A DNA stretch of 64,000 bases from Seminavis robusta. Its lineage: Eukaryota; Bacillariophyta; Bacillariophyceae; Naviculales; Naviculaceae. The translations under genes and the position numbers were made by a program. Positions 9,251-21,800 of this stretch are shown here, piece by piece. The stretch's first letter is position 1; each line of letters starts with the position of its first letter. Location of the stretch: the NCBI GenBank assembly GCA_903772945.1, contig CAICTM010000165.1, positions 1-64,000 on the forward strand. Reading direction: 5' to 3'. A model generated the notes under the pieces. That model was not told where the DNA came from, made no database searches, and saw nothing but the letters and a program-made list of their open reading frames with translations.

Positions 9251-12200
9251 CTACCTGATCCACAAGTAAGGCTTTCCTGGGCTAACATTTTCCTTGATAC
9301 GATCCGGTACCTCGGCTTCATCGACGCCAAGCTTCACAAAGTCAAGCTCTTTCAAGTTGAGCTGCGTCTTGATGTACTGTACGCTGCCCTTCAAGATCTC
9401 CATCTGATCAAAAGGCAGAGACGTTTCCATCGCTGCCGCACCCACGTCTTCCACCTCTTTCTTCACAAAGGATACAAACTGCATCGTGAACTTGATCTGC
9501 TTCTTGTCACTGACATTCTCGTTCGTCCAACCCTTGAGCTCCTTCATGAATGTGGCGGGGAAACCGGCGTCTGGGTCGTGCTTTTCTTGCATCCACAACA
9601 AGGCCTTCACCTTGAAATCAGGATAGGAGTCTGTGACGAGAATTGTTGACTTTTCGGCACCCTTCTTCGCCTTTCCAGCTTGGGCACGGAAGGTCTTGAG
9701 CGAATCGCGAAGGAACTTGGCCTGACGCGTCAACAACTTGTCGACTTCAGAAAGAGTGGGCCACGGTGCCTTCACAGCCAGGCCCTCTTTTCCAATTGCC
9801 TTCCATAGCTTTTCCGACCTATTGAATTTGCATACAAGTCATCACATGAGACAAACCAAAACAATCAAGACAGAAGCCACGGTGACGACAACATACCAGT
9901 GTGGACAGACAGGGCAAATGGCAACGATGATACTTTCGACCCACGTCCGAACGACCTTCTCGTGCATTTTGATACCACTGTCGGCACACCAACTTCTGTA
10001 GTCATTTCGAGCCAAAAGCATCTCGAACCATCCCTGCTTCAATCCTTCACGGAATTGCATGGCGGCATAATTTTTTCCTGCCTCGCCGACAAGGCGGTTT
10101 GTTTCGTTCAAAAGGACCTTGTCCATAAAGTTCATCTCTCCTTCCTTTCTCAGATCTGTGGCGGCCAAAGTCTCAGTGATCCATGTCTCCTCGTTCGACA
10201 AGGAAACAATGGTGCTATCGGCGGTCTCGCGGCTAAAGTTGGCATCGTCCAACGAGTCACCGGCATCTGCACAAGCAAAGCGTGTCGCATCGGCCGTGTA
10301 CTTCTCCACAGTCTCATCCATCATCAAGAAGTTTCCTTTGGATTTACTCATCTTCTCGGCGTCAACCAATACGTGCCCATTGCAGTAGTAACCCTTGGGC
10401 CACAATTCGGGTTCTTCTTCCCAAATGGCCGCGTGGTTGAAAAGAGCCATGGTAAGATGGTTGGGAATCAAATCCTTAGCGCTGACGCGCAAGTTCATGG
10501 GATACCAGTATCGGAACTCATCTCGCATCTTGTTCATGGTCTCTGCTGGAATGGGACAATTCTCCGGCATGGCCTTGTTGCGGTAAATGTAGTCAAAGAC
10601 ATCCTTGGTGAGATGTTTCGGGTCAATCTTATTGGGCGACTTGTCCGTTTCGCCATTCAAGTTGCCAGATCCCTGCAAGTGGTGTGCAATAGTGTAGTAG
10701 GACATGTAGATGGTACTGTCCGACAGACTCTCAATAACCCAAACAGGATCCCACGGCAAGAAGGTTCCGAGTCCAAATTGTCGAGTACAAGCCCATTCCT
10801 TCAACCACCCAATCACATACTCGTACCGAGACAAGGCGGCAGGATCGTAGGCGTCAAACGTGTCCGCGTTCAAGACATGCTTTCGGACCGCGGTGGACCA
10901 GGATTCTTCTCCGTACGCCAAGTACCACTGATCAGTGGCTGCCACGACACATTCGTCATTGGTACGTGACATGACCTTGGATTCGGGTTCAAAGTACAAG
11001 ACGGCTTGACCGGCATCGATCATTTCTTGTTTGATAATGGGCTTGGCTTCGCTGACCTTTTTGCCCTTGTGAGGTCCAATTTGCATGACCCCGATGGTGA
11101 ATCCCTTCAAGTATGTTTCGTCCTTGGCCTGCGTCAATTTGGCCTTGTCATTGGGCGATTTGATTTTGAGTTTTTCGCACATGAATACCGCGGACGCATC
11201 CCCGTAACCTTCAATGGAGATAATGGGCACCACTTCGAAAGGCACGACCATGTCATCAGTAATGTCAAACTTGGCGCGGAACTCGGGCTTGTCTTGCAAG
11301 GCTTTGAGGGACACGTAATCATCGGGAGCATCACTGGGCACCGACGTCACAACACCGGTTCCCTTATCCATGCTAATGGTCAAAAGAGGCAATGTGTATA
11401 CCTTTTCGTAGGTTGCCAAGGGTGCCTTCAAGGGAAGTCCCAAAAGTTCGTCTCCCGAAAACGTTTCCAAACAGGTGGACTTTCCAAACTCTTTGTTGAA
11501 GTACTCGTTTCCCTTGTACACTTGACATGCCAATCCTCGTGCCGATCGCGCACTCATGATAAAGATTTCATCCGTGGCATCAATCAAGTAGGCGCCGTAT
11601 TCTCCCGATGGCAAGACAAAGCAATTGGTCTGTCCATACATGGTTTCGGGACGAAGCGTAGCGGGTACCATGTAGACGGTTCGATTGGGGTGATCCTTCA
11701 ACAATTTGGCCATTTTGTCGTGCCGCGCTTGTCCATGGTCCGGTTCCAAGACTTTGATTTTGATGAGGACGTATTCCTGCGGTCCCACGCCTTCTCCACT
11801 GGATCGGTCGTGATCGGCACACACTTGTCCATCGACAAGCGAAAAGACACTGTTGCGTTTTCCAAACAGAATTTTGTTCTTTTCTCGCAAGACTTCAAAT
11901 TGCCATCGAATAAAGGCATCGTAGTAGGGATTGACGGCCGTGGTGATGAAGGCTCGCCTCCAGTCGACTCCCGCTCCAAAGTTTTTGAGATGAGTGACTC
12001 CAATAGGTGGAAAGTACATGAGCCAATGGTTGGGATCGACGAATTGTGGGATTTCGGCTTCGGGGACCATTTTGAGGAGGATCTTCCACTGTCGCACAAT
12101 TCCAGTTCCGGTTTTGGCGACCAGTTTCGTTTTGCTTCCCTTGGATTTGTCCTGTGTTTTGGCCTTTTGCGCTTCCTTGGCGGCGATTTCGGCTTCCATT

Positions 12201-12718
12201 TTGGCACGGACTGCAGGATCGTCTTCGGGAAATTGCGGTGGACAACCAAAGGATTCAATTTCCGTTTTCAACTTGTTCGCGGCCTGTAAAAAGACAAATT
12301 GATAGATGATAGACGAGCGAAAAAGTGTGTGTGTTAGCCAAACCCAAATCCCACAGCACTGCTCTGATAGGATGAATACAGTACTCACCGCTTGAATGGG
12401 CATTCCAGTACAATGAAAGGCAAATGGAAAAAGGACATTTTTGCCCAAATGCCGTTCATATTGCGCCCGAAAAATGGCCTTGGTCAAAGAAAAGGCATGA
12501 CCAATGTGCAAGTGACCATTGGAGTAGGGGTAAGGAAATGTCACCATGAAGGATTCCTTGCCGCCTCCATCCGATGGGTTGGCTTCAAAGGCTCCCTGTT
12601 CTTCCCACAGCTTTTGAACCTCAATTTCATTCGCTCGAAGCGCATCGCGCTTGGCCGTGCCCTTGGTGGCGCTCACTTTGAGGTCTTCCATTTCTTTCGT
12701 GGGAGCTTCCGCGCTCAT
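9251..12718 (-). CDS. LARS1: Cytosolic leucyl-tRNA synthetase
   Basis: Three exons (12718-12389, 12283-9897, 9818-9251) encode 1094 residues, close to the yeast enzyme. Intron 1 (12284-12388, GTGAGT...ACAG) joins GMPIQA to AANKLKTEIE in phase 0, just as in eukaryotic LeuRS. Intron 2 (9819-9896, GTATGT...ATAG) splits a Trp codon. The enzyme charges tRNA-Leu with leucine using ATP. Class I signatures are present: HIGH at 71-74 within SNGHLHIGHAF, and KMSKS at 754-758 followed by KGNFLMMDE. The CP1 editing domain has the conserved TLRPETMYG phrase. The protein begins without a signal or transit peptide, which fits a cytosolic location. It is convergent with the upstream HSF gene and divergent from the dioxygenase gene, with only 312 bases between the two starts. 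Confidence 0.96.
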
Positions 12719-13030
12719 GGTTCTATACTCGTTTTTCGTTGCTTAGTTTTAGTTTGTTGTTGTTCTTTTTGTCTCTTTGCCGTTGTCCGCAACGCTTTAC
12801 TGCCATCTATGGATTGCTTGTTGAATAAATGAAGTCGAGCCGTGCGGTGGATCTTTGCCTTGGGTTTCGTCTCCTCCTTGAAGAAGCACCAGAGCCATCA
12901 ATTTTGTCAGACACGCAGGGAAACGTGACACCAAATCGCTAACTCTAATACACAAATTAGGGACAGTGCTCATCAAAGTGAGTATCCATCCATCATTTTC
13001 TTCGAAGTAGAAGCAAAAGAAGGCACCACG
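12719..13030. promoter_or_regulatory. Shared divergent promoter region
   Basis: 312 bases separate the start codons of the leucyl-tRNA synthetase (-) and the dioxygenase-like gene (+), so both promoters must lie here or overlap. The side next to LeuRS is CA-rich on the coding strand, like other 5' leaders in the window. No TATA box can be assigned with confidence. Confidence 0.45.
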
Positions 13031-13543
13031 ATGCGGATGTTTGATTTGAGAGCTGCCATTCTGATCATCCCTTGGTCTGTCATCAATAGCTTCGTCATCC
13101 CTCACCAGTATCACTTCCGCACTCGGCTACTACCGACAATTCCAAGAATGTCTGCAGCAAATAATGACAACTCTTTGGGATACACGTTGAAAGAACGGAA
13201 TCCCTACGACGTTCATGTCTACTATTCGACACCCGAACAACGAGAACAAGCCATGGTGCTTCGTGACAAACTACAGAAGCAGTTTGGAGAATGGATGCGA
13301 TTCTACGAGCCAAAAGGCAAACCCATTGGACCACATCCCGTTCCCATGTGGGAAGCCGATTTTGGAAGTTACGAACATCGACGCAATCTCATACAAGTAC
13401 GTGACTTTTTGGAACAGCAACGTGGAAACTTGTCCATCTTGATTCATCCACATTCCACAGACACGGATTATATGGATCATACACAGCATGCCATTTGGTT
13501 GGGGGAAGCACTAGACTTGAAACTGGAGGGGTGGCCGAGGTAG
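13031..13543 (+). CDS. DOPA 4,5-dioxygenase family protein
   Basis: Single exon, 170 residues. The conserved domain runs from about 52 to the end: YDVHVYY (His62), then FGEWMRFYEPKGKPIGPHPVPM, and NLSILIHPHS followed by DHTQHAIWLG. These His positions match the DOPA_dioxygen family (fungal and cyanobacterial extradiol-type enzymes, 110-180 residues), which open aromatic catechol rings. The substrate here is unknown. Residues 1-25 are hydrophobic (RAAILIIPWSVINSFVIP) and could be a signal or transit peptide. If translation begins instead at the second Met, MSAANNDNS (13148), the product would be a cytosolic protein of 131 residues. Confidence 0.82.
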   Translation: MRMFDLRAAILIIPWSVINSFVIPHQYHFRTRLLPTIPRMSAANNDNSLGYTLKERNPYDVHVYYSTPEQREQAMVLRDKLQKQFGEWMRFYEPKGKPIGPHPVPMWEADFGSYEHRRNLIQVRDFLEQQRGNLSILIHPHSTDTDYMDHTQHAIWLGEALDLKLEGWPR

Positions 13544-15639
13544 TTGGCAGCGATATTGTTGCAGTGGTATTAGTCTAGATGCAGCTACGGAGCTAACTCA
13601 AACACCCAATCCCAGACTTCCACTTTTAATAAAGGCGCTGAATATTGGATCAAAGCCATCCTTTCAGAGCAGGTGTCAAAATGACTTATAGGGCTCCACT
13701 CATGTTGCCCAAAGCCGTGCCGTGCCGTACTCGAGAGCCTTGCGACCCGGAATCGTTGCTTTTAGACCCGGGATGGTGCCGAGAAACCCTCCATTGGTTT
13801 CATCACAAGTTTTCGTTCGTTGTCCGTGTATTATAAACTACGACGCACGGACGCCTATCGTGTGTCTAGGCATTTACTGTACCGGTACCTCAGATGTTGA
13901 AAGCGTTTTGATGCAGAGCATTCCAGGAGGAGGACGCATCACAAAGCCATCTGCTCCTCTGTTGCTTGACTTGACTTGACTTGGTTTGACTTGCAATGTG
14001 GATGTCCCGCTGTGTGGTTCTGTGATCTACTAGGCTCATAGTTGACGCCTAGGACGATGGCCTGATCTGTTCTTTTCTACCTAGCCCCAACCCAACCACA
14101 CACTGTCCGTAGCAGAGAGACCACCACAGCAAGAACTTTCCTCCCAGATAGGCAAGCCCCGAGGACCCTTACCCGTCAGCCGGGGAACTACTACAGTACT
14201 CCATAGAATATCTAGCAACAGTCTCACCCAACAGTGTACAAGCGGCTCGATTTCGCTCAGTTCGCAACGAGCGGGAGTGTGGGTACCCATTGCCTACCTT
14301 CCCGCCTGAAAGCTTCCAGGTCGTCCCTGCTCTGACGCACCAACAACAATAAGGTCCCCAGGCACTCGTACTCACGCCATGGTGGTCAAGGGGCAGTACC
14401 ACCAAAGACCTTCCAGCAAACCTTGTTGAGGAGGTTTGGTGAGCAGGGTTTAGAGCCATCAGAGCACCAGTCATGAATTGCTGTGACTCAATTGTCAACA
14501 ACAACGACAGCGACGTGCCGGCAACGCGGTATTTAGAGGAAACCTGTCTTCAATGCGGAGGTTTAGAGGCAAGCTGGCTTCAATACGGAGGTTTAAATAA
14601 GTAATGTCCTAGTTGCCCTTCAAATCAATAATGAAATTAATGGAATAGAATTGTTGAGGTGGCCCCCCTCTTTTAGAAAAGAGAAAAGAGTTTCGTATTC
14701 CCATTGAGATACCCCACCTCCGTAGATATTTAATTAATACAGCAACACTGGTGATACTACTGGTCCTGTCTGGTTCAAAAACTTTCACCATTTATTTTGA
14801 TTCGATTCCATTCATTCAAACAAATCATTCGACCATGTCAACACGAGCTCAACAAGTGAGTTTCAATCATAGTTGGCAAGTTGATGGACCAAATTTCTAA
14901 TTCAGGAAGTATTAAATTTTATATATTGCAAGCATAGCTTTCCAGAGGAAGATTCTCACTTCTTGGGATGTTAGCCATGTTAGCGGTAGCTTTTCAGCTG
15001 TTTAAAATGCAGATCTACAAAAAGCCATCAAGTCCAATACAGTATTATTTCCAGCAGTATCATGCACAGGCGGTAGCTTCATTGGTAGACCTATACTGTA
15101 CATGTTTCTACTAGAAAACAGCCCAACACTGATGATTCGATTCAATTTTTTAAAATAATAGCATGAAAGCGGACATCGTGGTAACAATGAGATATCGTAG
15201 CCATTGATTGGTTGCTTGAAGACACTTCAGATCCGGGAGGCGGCGGAAAACGAAAACTTCAGGAAGAAAATTGGTTCGGGTCTCGGGTGATGCAGAAGGG
15301 GGAGGGCTAACAAGGCTATTCCCTACCTGGCGTTTTGGAGGGGCCATGCGTGCCACTATTTCAGCAAACAGCAGCAAAGGAAACGGAAACAACAACCCCA
15401 GCAAACCGCACAGCGGTGAGAAGCCAAACTGAGGAGCCAGTAGTACGACTACCTCGCTTCGGGTAGTAGGAGATATCGGCGTTACAAGAGCTTATCCAAT
15501 AGCCAGAAGCAGGAGGACAGCAGGGTGGTTGCAAGACGAAGAGATATTATATTCACGAAACGACGACGAGAGAGATACAGACCCGAGTAAGGAAGGAGGG
15601 TACCCAAGATCCAAATTTTTCATAGTTACCACTTGAACC
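13544..15639. other. Long intergenic region
   Basis: About 2.1 kb with no supportable gene on either strand; open frames are short and lack domains. A TACCGGTA palindrome lies at 13880-13887, a short TTGAC/CTTGA run at 13966-13990, and a direct repeat containing CTTCAAT.CGGAGGTTTA at about 14547-14600. No tRNA cloverleaf was found. Confidence 0.45.
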
Positions 15640-16159
15640 ATGTCGGGCCCTCCACCGGATGTAATTGACTGGACCGAGGCGATGCAGCAGACGGGAGATG
15701 ACGAAGAGTTTCTTCGTGAGCTATTGGCCGATTTGCGCCAAGAGACGGATACCCAAGTGTCGAACATCGAGCAAATTATTCAGGTTCGTGCTTGTGCTTT
15801 GTTGAGGTTTGAGATAATACCGTGATACCTCTGGGTTTCTATCGGTTTCGGTTGAATGAGACCACCATCTTATTTTCCTGTCTTTTTCTCCCTCTATTTT
15901 ATTGTAACAGAATCCTACGGATGCCCCCTTTCAAAGGATACAACGAGCCGCCCATGTGATCAAGGGAGCCTCTGCGAACCTCATGTGTGCGCAGCTTCGA
16001 TACGCTTCGATGGCGCTGGAACAAACTGCCCAAGCCGCTCACAATGAAAATAACGGGTCACCATCCGCGGAAACAACTCAGAAGGTCCAGCAGTGCTACC
16101 TGGATTTAAAGAGAGCCCAAGAAAACTATCATGGCTTTCTGAACGGCCTGGGAGTTTAG
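15640..16159 (+). CDS. Histidine-containing phosphotransfer (HPt) protein
   Basis: Two exons (15640-15783, 15911-16159) encode 130 residues; the intron starts GTTCGT and ends AACAG, phase 0. The fold is a four-helix bundle in outline. The phosphorylatable histidine is His63 in AAHVIKGASANL, the classic H-x-x-K-G-x-x-x-N/S-x motif. HPt proteins relay phosphate between the receiver domain of a hybrid histidine kinase and a downstream response regulator. The size fits stand-alone HPt proteins such as yeast Ypd1 and plant AHPs. No kinase or response regulator is nearby. The protein has no targeting sequence and should act in the cytosol and nucleus. Confidence 0.9.
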
Positions 16160-17036
16160 GCACCATTACTCCAGTACTACCCGTATTATTTTTTAGTGCC
16201 GTGGATTGTTGGAGGAGGTGCGGGAGGAACGGTGGTCACTGTCGGGTCGGAACAGCATTGGTTGGACAATGATGTTATTTGACAACCCAGATGGTGCAAA
16301 TTGTAAAAAAGGACCAACCTCCCAATATCGTGCTTTTGTCTTGTTTGGTCACTTCATTTAAATAATCTACAATAGACATGAGACGATTGCCAGATATTGT
16401 TTGGTTTTTAATTGTGATCGCCTTGCTCAGGAGAAGCGGGTTTTTCGTGTCCTTTTTAGGCGGCACAAAAGGAAGAATTTAGCCCACAGCAATTGGCGGG
16501 GCAACGTGCAGAGAAACTTCCCATTGCCTGATTTCAAACTCGTTCCCCACTTTAATCACGAAGAAAAAAGCTGGCTAGTGGTACTTTTGGGGGCTCTCTT
16601 TGCATCCTCTTGAAAATATCCCATTGGACGGACTCGACTCGCCTGGGCTGGTCGGGAGTGGTGTCCTTGGCCTGCATCTCGAGACCTGCAGTGCCGTTTC
16701 CCGAAGTCGACCACGTTTTTACGAGGTGAATTTGGCAGTACTCTCGAGCACCAGGCCATTGCTGTGCCAAACATTGAGTTTGCATGGGTAACCTTGGATT
16801 GAATGATTTGTTCGATTCGATTATTTCAAGCCCTCCGAACTGGGCGCAAAAAGCAGCTGCCCATGCCACCTACTCTATTATTAATAGCTAGCCTGCGGAC
16901 TCGTCACCAACACTCGTAGATGTACCTCGCCTGTGCACACGTACACGTAAGAAGGTCAAAAACCTTGCCCCTTCACTCCACCATGTTCACTTTTTTATTA
17001 AGTTTAGTAGTAGTACACTTACACTTATTGAGAGTG
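16160..17036. other. Intergenic region between convergent genes
   Basis: Convergent 3' ends of the HPt gene and the AMPK gamma gene. No further gene, RNA or repeat can be supported. Short overlapping open frames around 16552-16869 on the minus strand have no domain. Confidence 0.45.
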
Positions 17037-18555
17037 TTAGTTATTCTCATTCAAGAAATAGGCCACCAAATCTCGTGCGCTTACAACCCCCACGACGCGC
17101 TCTTCCGCATCTGTTACAAACAAACGATTGAAGCGTATCTGAGCAAAGTATTCAAAGATCGATTGTAGGGTATCCCCCATCTTGCAAGTGTGCAAAGCAT
17201 CGGGAGTGGTTACATCCGTTCGCTGTTGACTGAGAACATCACTGAGGGTCATGTCCAAATTGGCTACAGCGTCTTCGGCATCGGTTGCTCTGGTCAGAAA
17301 CGTAATGTCCGATCGGCTGTAGACACCAACAATCTTGTCGGTTCCTTTATCCACCACAGGCAACGCCGACAATCGATGTTGATGCATCAGCTCCAAGGCT
17401 TCTGCCAGGGACTGCTGGGGTGCTACCTTGATCAAATCTCCATGATATGTCCCGATCCTCAAGTCGTGTATGGTATCATCAAAAAGCCGTCTTTGTTCTC
17501 TGAAATGGGTGACTAAATGTTCCAGAATGTTGGTGTATGTAATACAGGCCAGAACCCTCATATCTTCTGGCATGAGAATGGGCAAGAAATCCAGGTTGTG
17601 TCCGTGCAGCAGCCGACATGCCTGTTTCAGAGTTGTGCTAGAATCCGCTCCATTGAATCCCTCGTGTCTAGGCAGTACCGACTCCTTTATGATGGGATCG
17701 TTGAGTATATCGGCAATACTTCGAGTGGCCAGGGTAGACACATCGGCCTTGGTGCTTCTGTAGTGCCTCAAAATGTCAATAAAATCCGTCACTGTCAACA
17801 AACCCACAAACTGACATATCGAAGGATCCCACAGAGGAGCAGCTTGCATGTCTTTTATTATACAGATATAAAGAGAGATAGGGTTACGTACACACAAAGG
17901 AAATGGATACAAATAAATATATAGTGAGCAAACAACAAGAGCCGACAGGGGTATCAAGTCCTGTAGAGTCCGGTACAATCTTTACGTGGGGTAGCCCCAT
18001 CAGCGTCGGTATATTCGTCTCACCATGTTCGACCAGAGCGTAAAACGCCAGCTGGATGGGAATGCGAGTATCAAAGACAACTACTTTGCCACTTGCTCTC
18101 AGTACGGAGAAGCAGTTGTGTCCGTCCAGAAAGGCTGATATTGCTTGACGTCCAGCCCTCCTCACAACCTCTCGTTCATTCTGAAGCATGGCAGCAGACG
18201 GCAGATCATCTGCTGCTCCCTGCAGTGATGATTGTGATTGTTGATGAGCTTCCATGGTGCTTGCTACCTTAGTTGCGTACTGTATGTAGCGAGATCCTAT
18301 AAAGACCGCCGACTGAAGGCTGGCATCTTGATGATAGCTCAAGGATCGATGCAGAAGAGACACCAAAGGGGGGTTGGGTGCCAGAAAATTGGACAGGCAG
18401 CCAGACCAAAATACGCAGCCAGTCAAGAAAGCAACCGGGACTGGCCCAATCCCTGAGGCCCCACCACAAAACATCAATGCATCATGCATCATGACGACAC
18501 TCTTCACACTGTTGATGGCCAGTACAACTGTACAGTACGAATTGCTGATCTCCAT
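17037..18555 (-). CDS. AMPK/SNF1 complex gamma subunit (four CBS domains)
   Basis: Two exons (18555-18024, 17851-17037) give up to 448 residues. The 172-bp intron (GTGAGA...AAAAG) lies inside CBS1; its removal gives KVVVFDTRIPIQLAFYALVEH then D-MQAAPLWD, the same length as the animal protein. The CBS series then reads FVGLLTVTDFIDIL, LDFLPILMPEDMRVLACIT, LSALPVVDKGTDKIVGVYSRSD and FNRLFVTDAEERVVGVVSARD. The gamma subunit binds AMP, ADP and ATP between its CBS domains and makes the kinase an energy sensor. The start is uncertain: a Met at 18255 would give 348 residues, nearer to the usual 320-330. The extra 100 residues between are open and hydrophobic in places but match nothing I know. Confidence 0.88.
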
Positions 18556-18824
18556 CTCTTTAGGCAATTCCGTTTGACCTCGCTCCCCTCCTTTCCCCTT
18601 CCCACTCTTCTATGGATAATTAGATCCCCTCACCTTCTTCTGCAAGCCTTACTGAATCTAGGACAACTCAACCTTTGATCCCCCCCTTGTCCGTACTGTA
18701 CTATCTAGAATTGGCTGGGTAACTCTCAATGGGCACTAGCTAGTACTACATGCATCAAGCACTATCCCGTAGGTCAGCTAATCATTACGTATTATACTAT
18801 TAGCTACAAGTTGGACATGTCATT

Positions 18825-21800
18825 TCACATTCTGTTGTTGCTCTGGTAATTGTGAGCAAGTTTGGCACCCTGTGCCATCAAGGTAGCTTGCCTCTGAGAA
18901 AGGCGGGCAAGCTCTTTCCGCGCCACGACCGACCGATGAGCCACGGCTTGGGAAGAAATCGTTTCGGGGGCGAAGGGTAACCTTGGATCAGCGTGGGAGG
19001 CTCGATTGGATACGGAATCGTCCTCGTCCTCTGGAAGATTGAAGGATACGGACTTGCGCCTCGAAATACGTTTGCCCAAAATACTCGAGGAAATCGACTT
19101 GGTGTCGCTGGCACTCTCGACTATGTGGGGGTGCTCTGGGGAGGTGCGGAACACTTCGGGCCGAGGAGGGTCTGCGGTTCTTCTTGGCATTCGATTCTCG
19201 TATCGTTGATCGTGGTGCTGGAGGAACCACAACTGGGTGTCGTCCTGGCGAACGTCCGCTCCCCTGGCCGAAGGTTGCACATCATCGCGACGTTCCATGG
19301 CAACACGATTTCTGCTGGTCGGATCCCATTGAGAATTGCCAATGATTCCGTTTCGGTTGGGATCGGCAAGTAGCTTCTTGTGGCTGTTGTGCGTAGCACG
19401 TATCTCGGACTCTTCGTCGTCGTCGTCGACTCCGTTGAAAAAGCTCGTGGCGTTCAATAGGTTGATGGCGGGCGCTTGCAACACCTGGGGTTCATCGTCG
19501 TCGTCGTCCCAGTGACCATGCCGCACACCTTGATGATGTAAGTCAATCCTGGGGTTACGCGTGTGTGGCGCAATGGGAGCATCTTCCACCACAAACGTAT
19601 TCACAAACTTACGAACGGCGTACGTTTCGGCAGCAGTCCTGCCCCGGTGCTGGCGTTCGTTCATCAGGTGGTTCTTGAGATTCGACAAGAACTTGGTTGC
19701 CGCTTCGTTCCTCTTCGAGAAATCATTGCCGAGTTTATCATCATACTCCATCTCGCTAGTAGTCATCATTGGTGGCTCCCTGCCGTAGTTCCTCATTGAC
19801 GGGCCATATCCACCACCGGCATCTAAACCAGTTCGCGGTGGCATACCATTTGACTTGTCCTCAACGCTGGCTACTGCGCCAGTTGTCATGATGCCGTTCG
19901 TTTCATGGGAATTTAGGCCCGTGAGGGCGCTTATTTGACTCTGATCTTCAAGTTCCAGCAATCGTTGTGCGTCCCGACTGGATAGGCTCAGTGGAGCGCC
20001 TAACGTCGCTTTCATGGGTCGTTCCATATCCTGTCGTTGCTCGACTATTTTTTCGCTTTCCTCCATAAGAATAATCGGATTCTGGAACGTACCTTGAGTT
20101 CCAACCGAACCGTTGTCGCCAACGATGCCATCTGAAGAGGCTACGAAGACAGATTCGCGATCAAGTTCGTCAACCAAGTCTCCCATGAGGTTTACAGCAG
20201 CCATCTTCTTCTTCTTGGTCAGCTTCTTCAGCTTTTTCCAGACAGAAGCGGATGCCTTTTCTAACCTGGCCGCCTCCCGGTCATCATATCTCTTTGGATG
20301 CAGGTCTGCATCTTCTGCAAGAGATTCCTCCACGGTGATTGGTTTGCTTGGCGATCTTCCAATGGGTTTGTCTCCAACAATGCTAGCTGACATCGGCAGT
20401 TCAATTGGTTTGCTTGGCGACCGCCCTATGGGCCTGTCCACGCTGTCAGATGACAAGGCCATGTTCAAGTCGATTGGCTCGCTTGGTGATTGTCCGATGG
20501 GCATCACTGAAACGCTGTCAGACATATTCAAGTCGATTGGTTTGCTTGGTGACGTTCCAATTGGCCTTTCTTCGCCGCTGAACGTCATGTTCAAGTCCTC
20601 TTGAGAAGACTTAGACATGTATACGTCTTCTTGGCTTATTGACTTCGACATCTTGGCCATATCGTGACTAAAAGAAGACTTGGACATGTAGACTCCATCT
20701 TGGCTTTGAGAAGACTTCTGGCTGTTGATGGAAACAAAGCTGTCTTGGTTGCCGATCAACGTTGAACCACCTTGTTTGATGGCAGGTTCAGGGTGGAGAT
20801 TAGGATCATAAAGACGGCTCGGACAATCTCGTGAAGGCTCTACGGAGCAATCATCTGAATCCTTGACTCCGTCCGGATCCTGTGCACCGACCAATGTTGG
20901 TTCTTGCAAAACTACCACTTCTTGCGTATCCCCAGAATCTTGAGACCCTAGGACCTCATCCTTTTCCATCATGCTTTCCATGGTTTCGACAAAGACAAGG
21001 TCATCGCTTTCCTTGACTTCGATGGCTTTGTTGGACTTCAATGACGCGTTCTCAATTTCCACATAAAAATTGTCTGGGAGTTCCAGGACAACCTGATCGG
21101 TTTCTGTATCGTTCTTCGCACCAAATGTCGGAATGGATGAAATCAATGCTGTGTACCGATCCAAAAAGACGGAAGCTGCATTTCTGAGGCTCTTAAGCAT
21201 TGCTTGGTCAGCTTGTCTCGAGAACTCCTTTTCTTCTGGTAGAGTAGGGGCTTGAACAATGCTGGGACTATCACCCTCAGGTGGGTCCATGGACGTATTA
21301 TATGTCAGTCTCGGAATCTGCTGCTGCTCGTCGAACTCAGCTCCTGCACAACAGTCCTGGGTAACCTTTGCAACTTCACGGTGTACCTCGGTCGTAGTTT
21401 CTGCCAATTTCGAGTAGTGGTCTCTGCACCAAGCATCGCCTTGAATACAACTAGCTTCCGTTTCAACCCGAAGGCGCTCAATGGTTGGCCCCAGAGATTC
21501 ACCTGTCTTGACTCGTAGCTTCTCCAGCGCATCGATTGTTTCCAACAGAGCAACCTTTGAACGGCTTGCATAGCTAGCCAGTTCCTCCTGAGATGGCAAT
21601 GGAGGCATTTTTGTTGTAATGGACGGACGTTCCTGTCCATCATCACAGCAGACTTCATCGACAGCTTCACTTCGGAATCTTTCCTTCATTGTCTGAAGAG
21701 TTCCATAAAAGGCAGGTGGCAAGTGCCGCCCATACGTACTGGAATCGACCTCACCTGGGAAACCTCTCCTAACGGCCGTAAAGTGGGTCAGTCGAATGCC

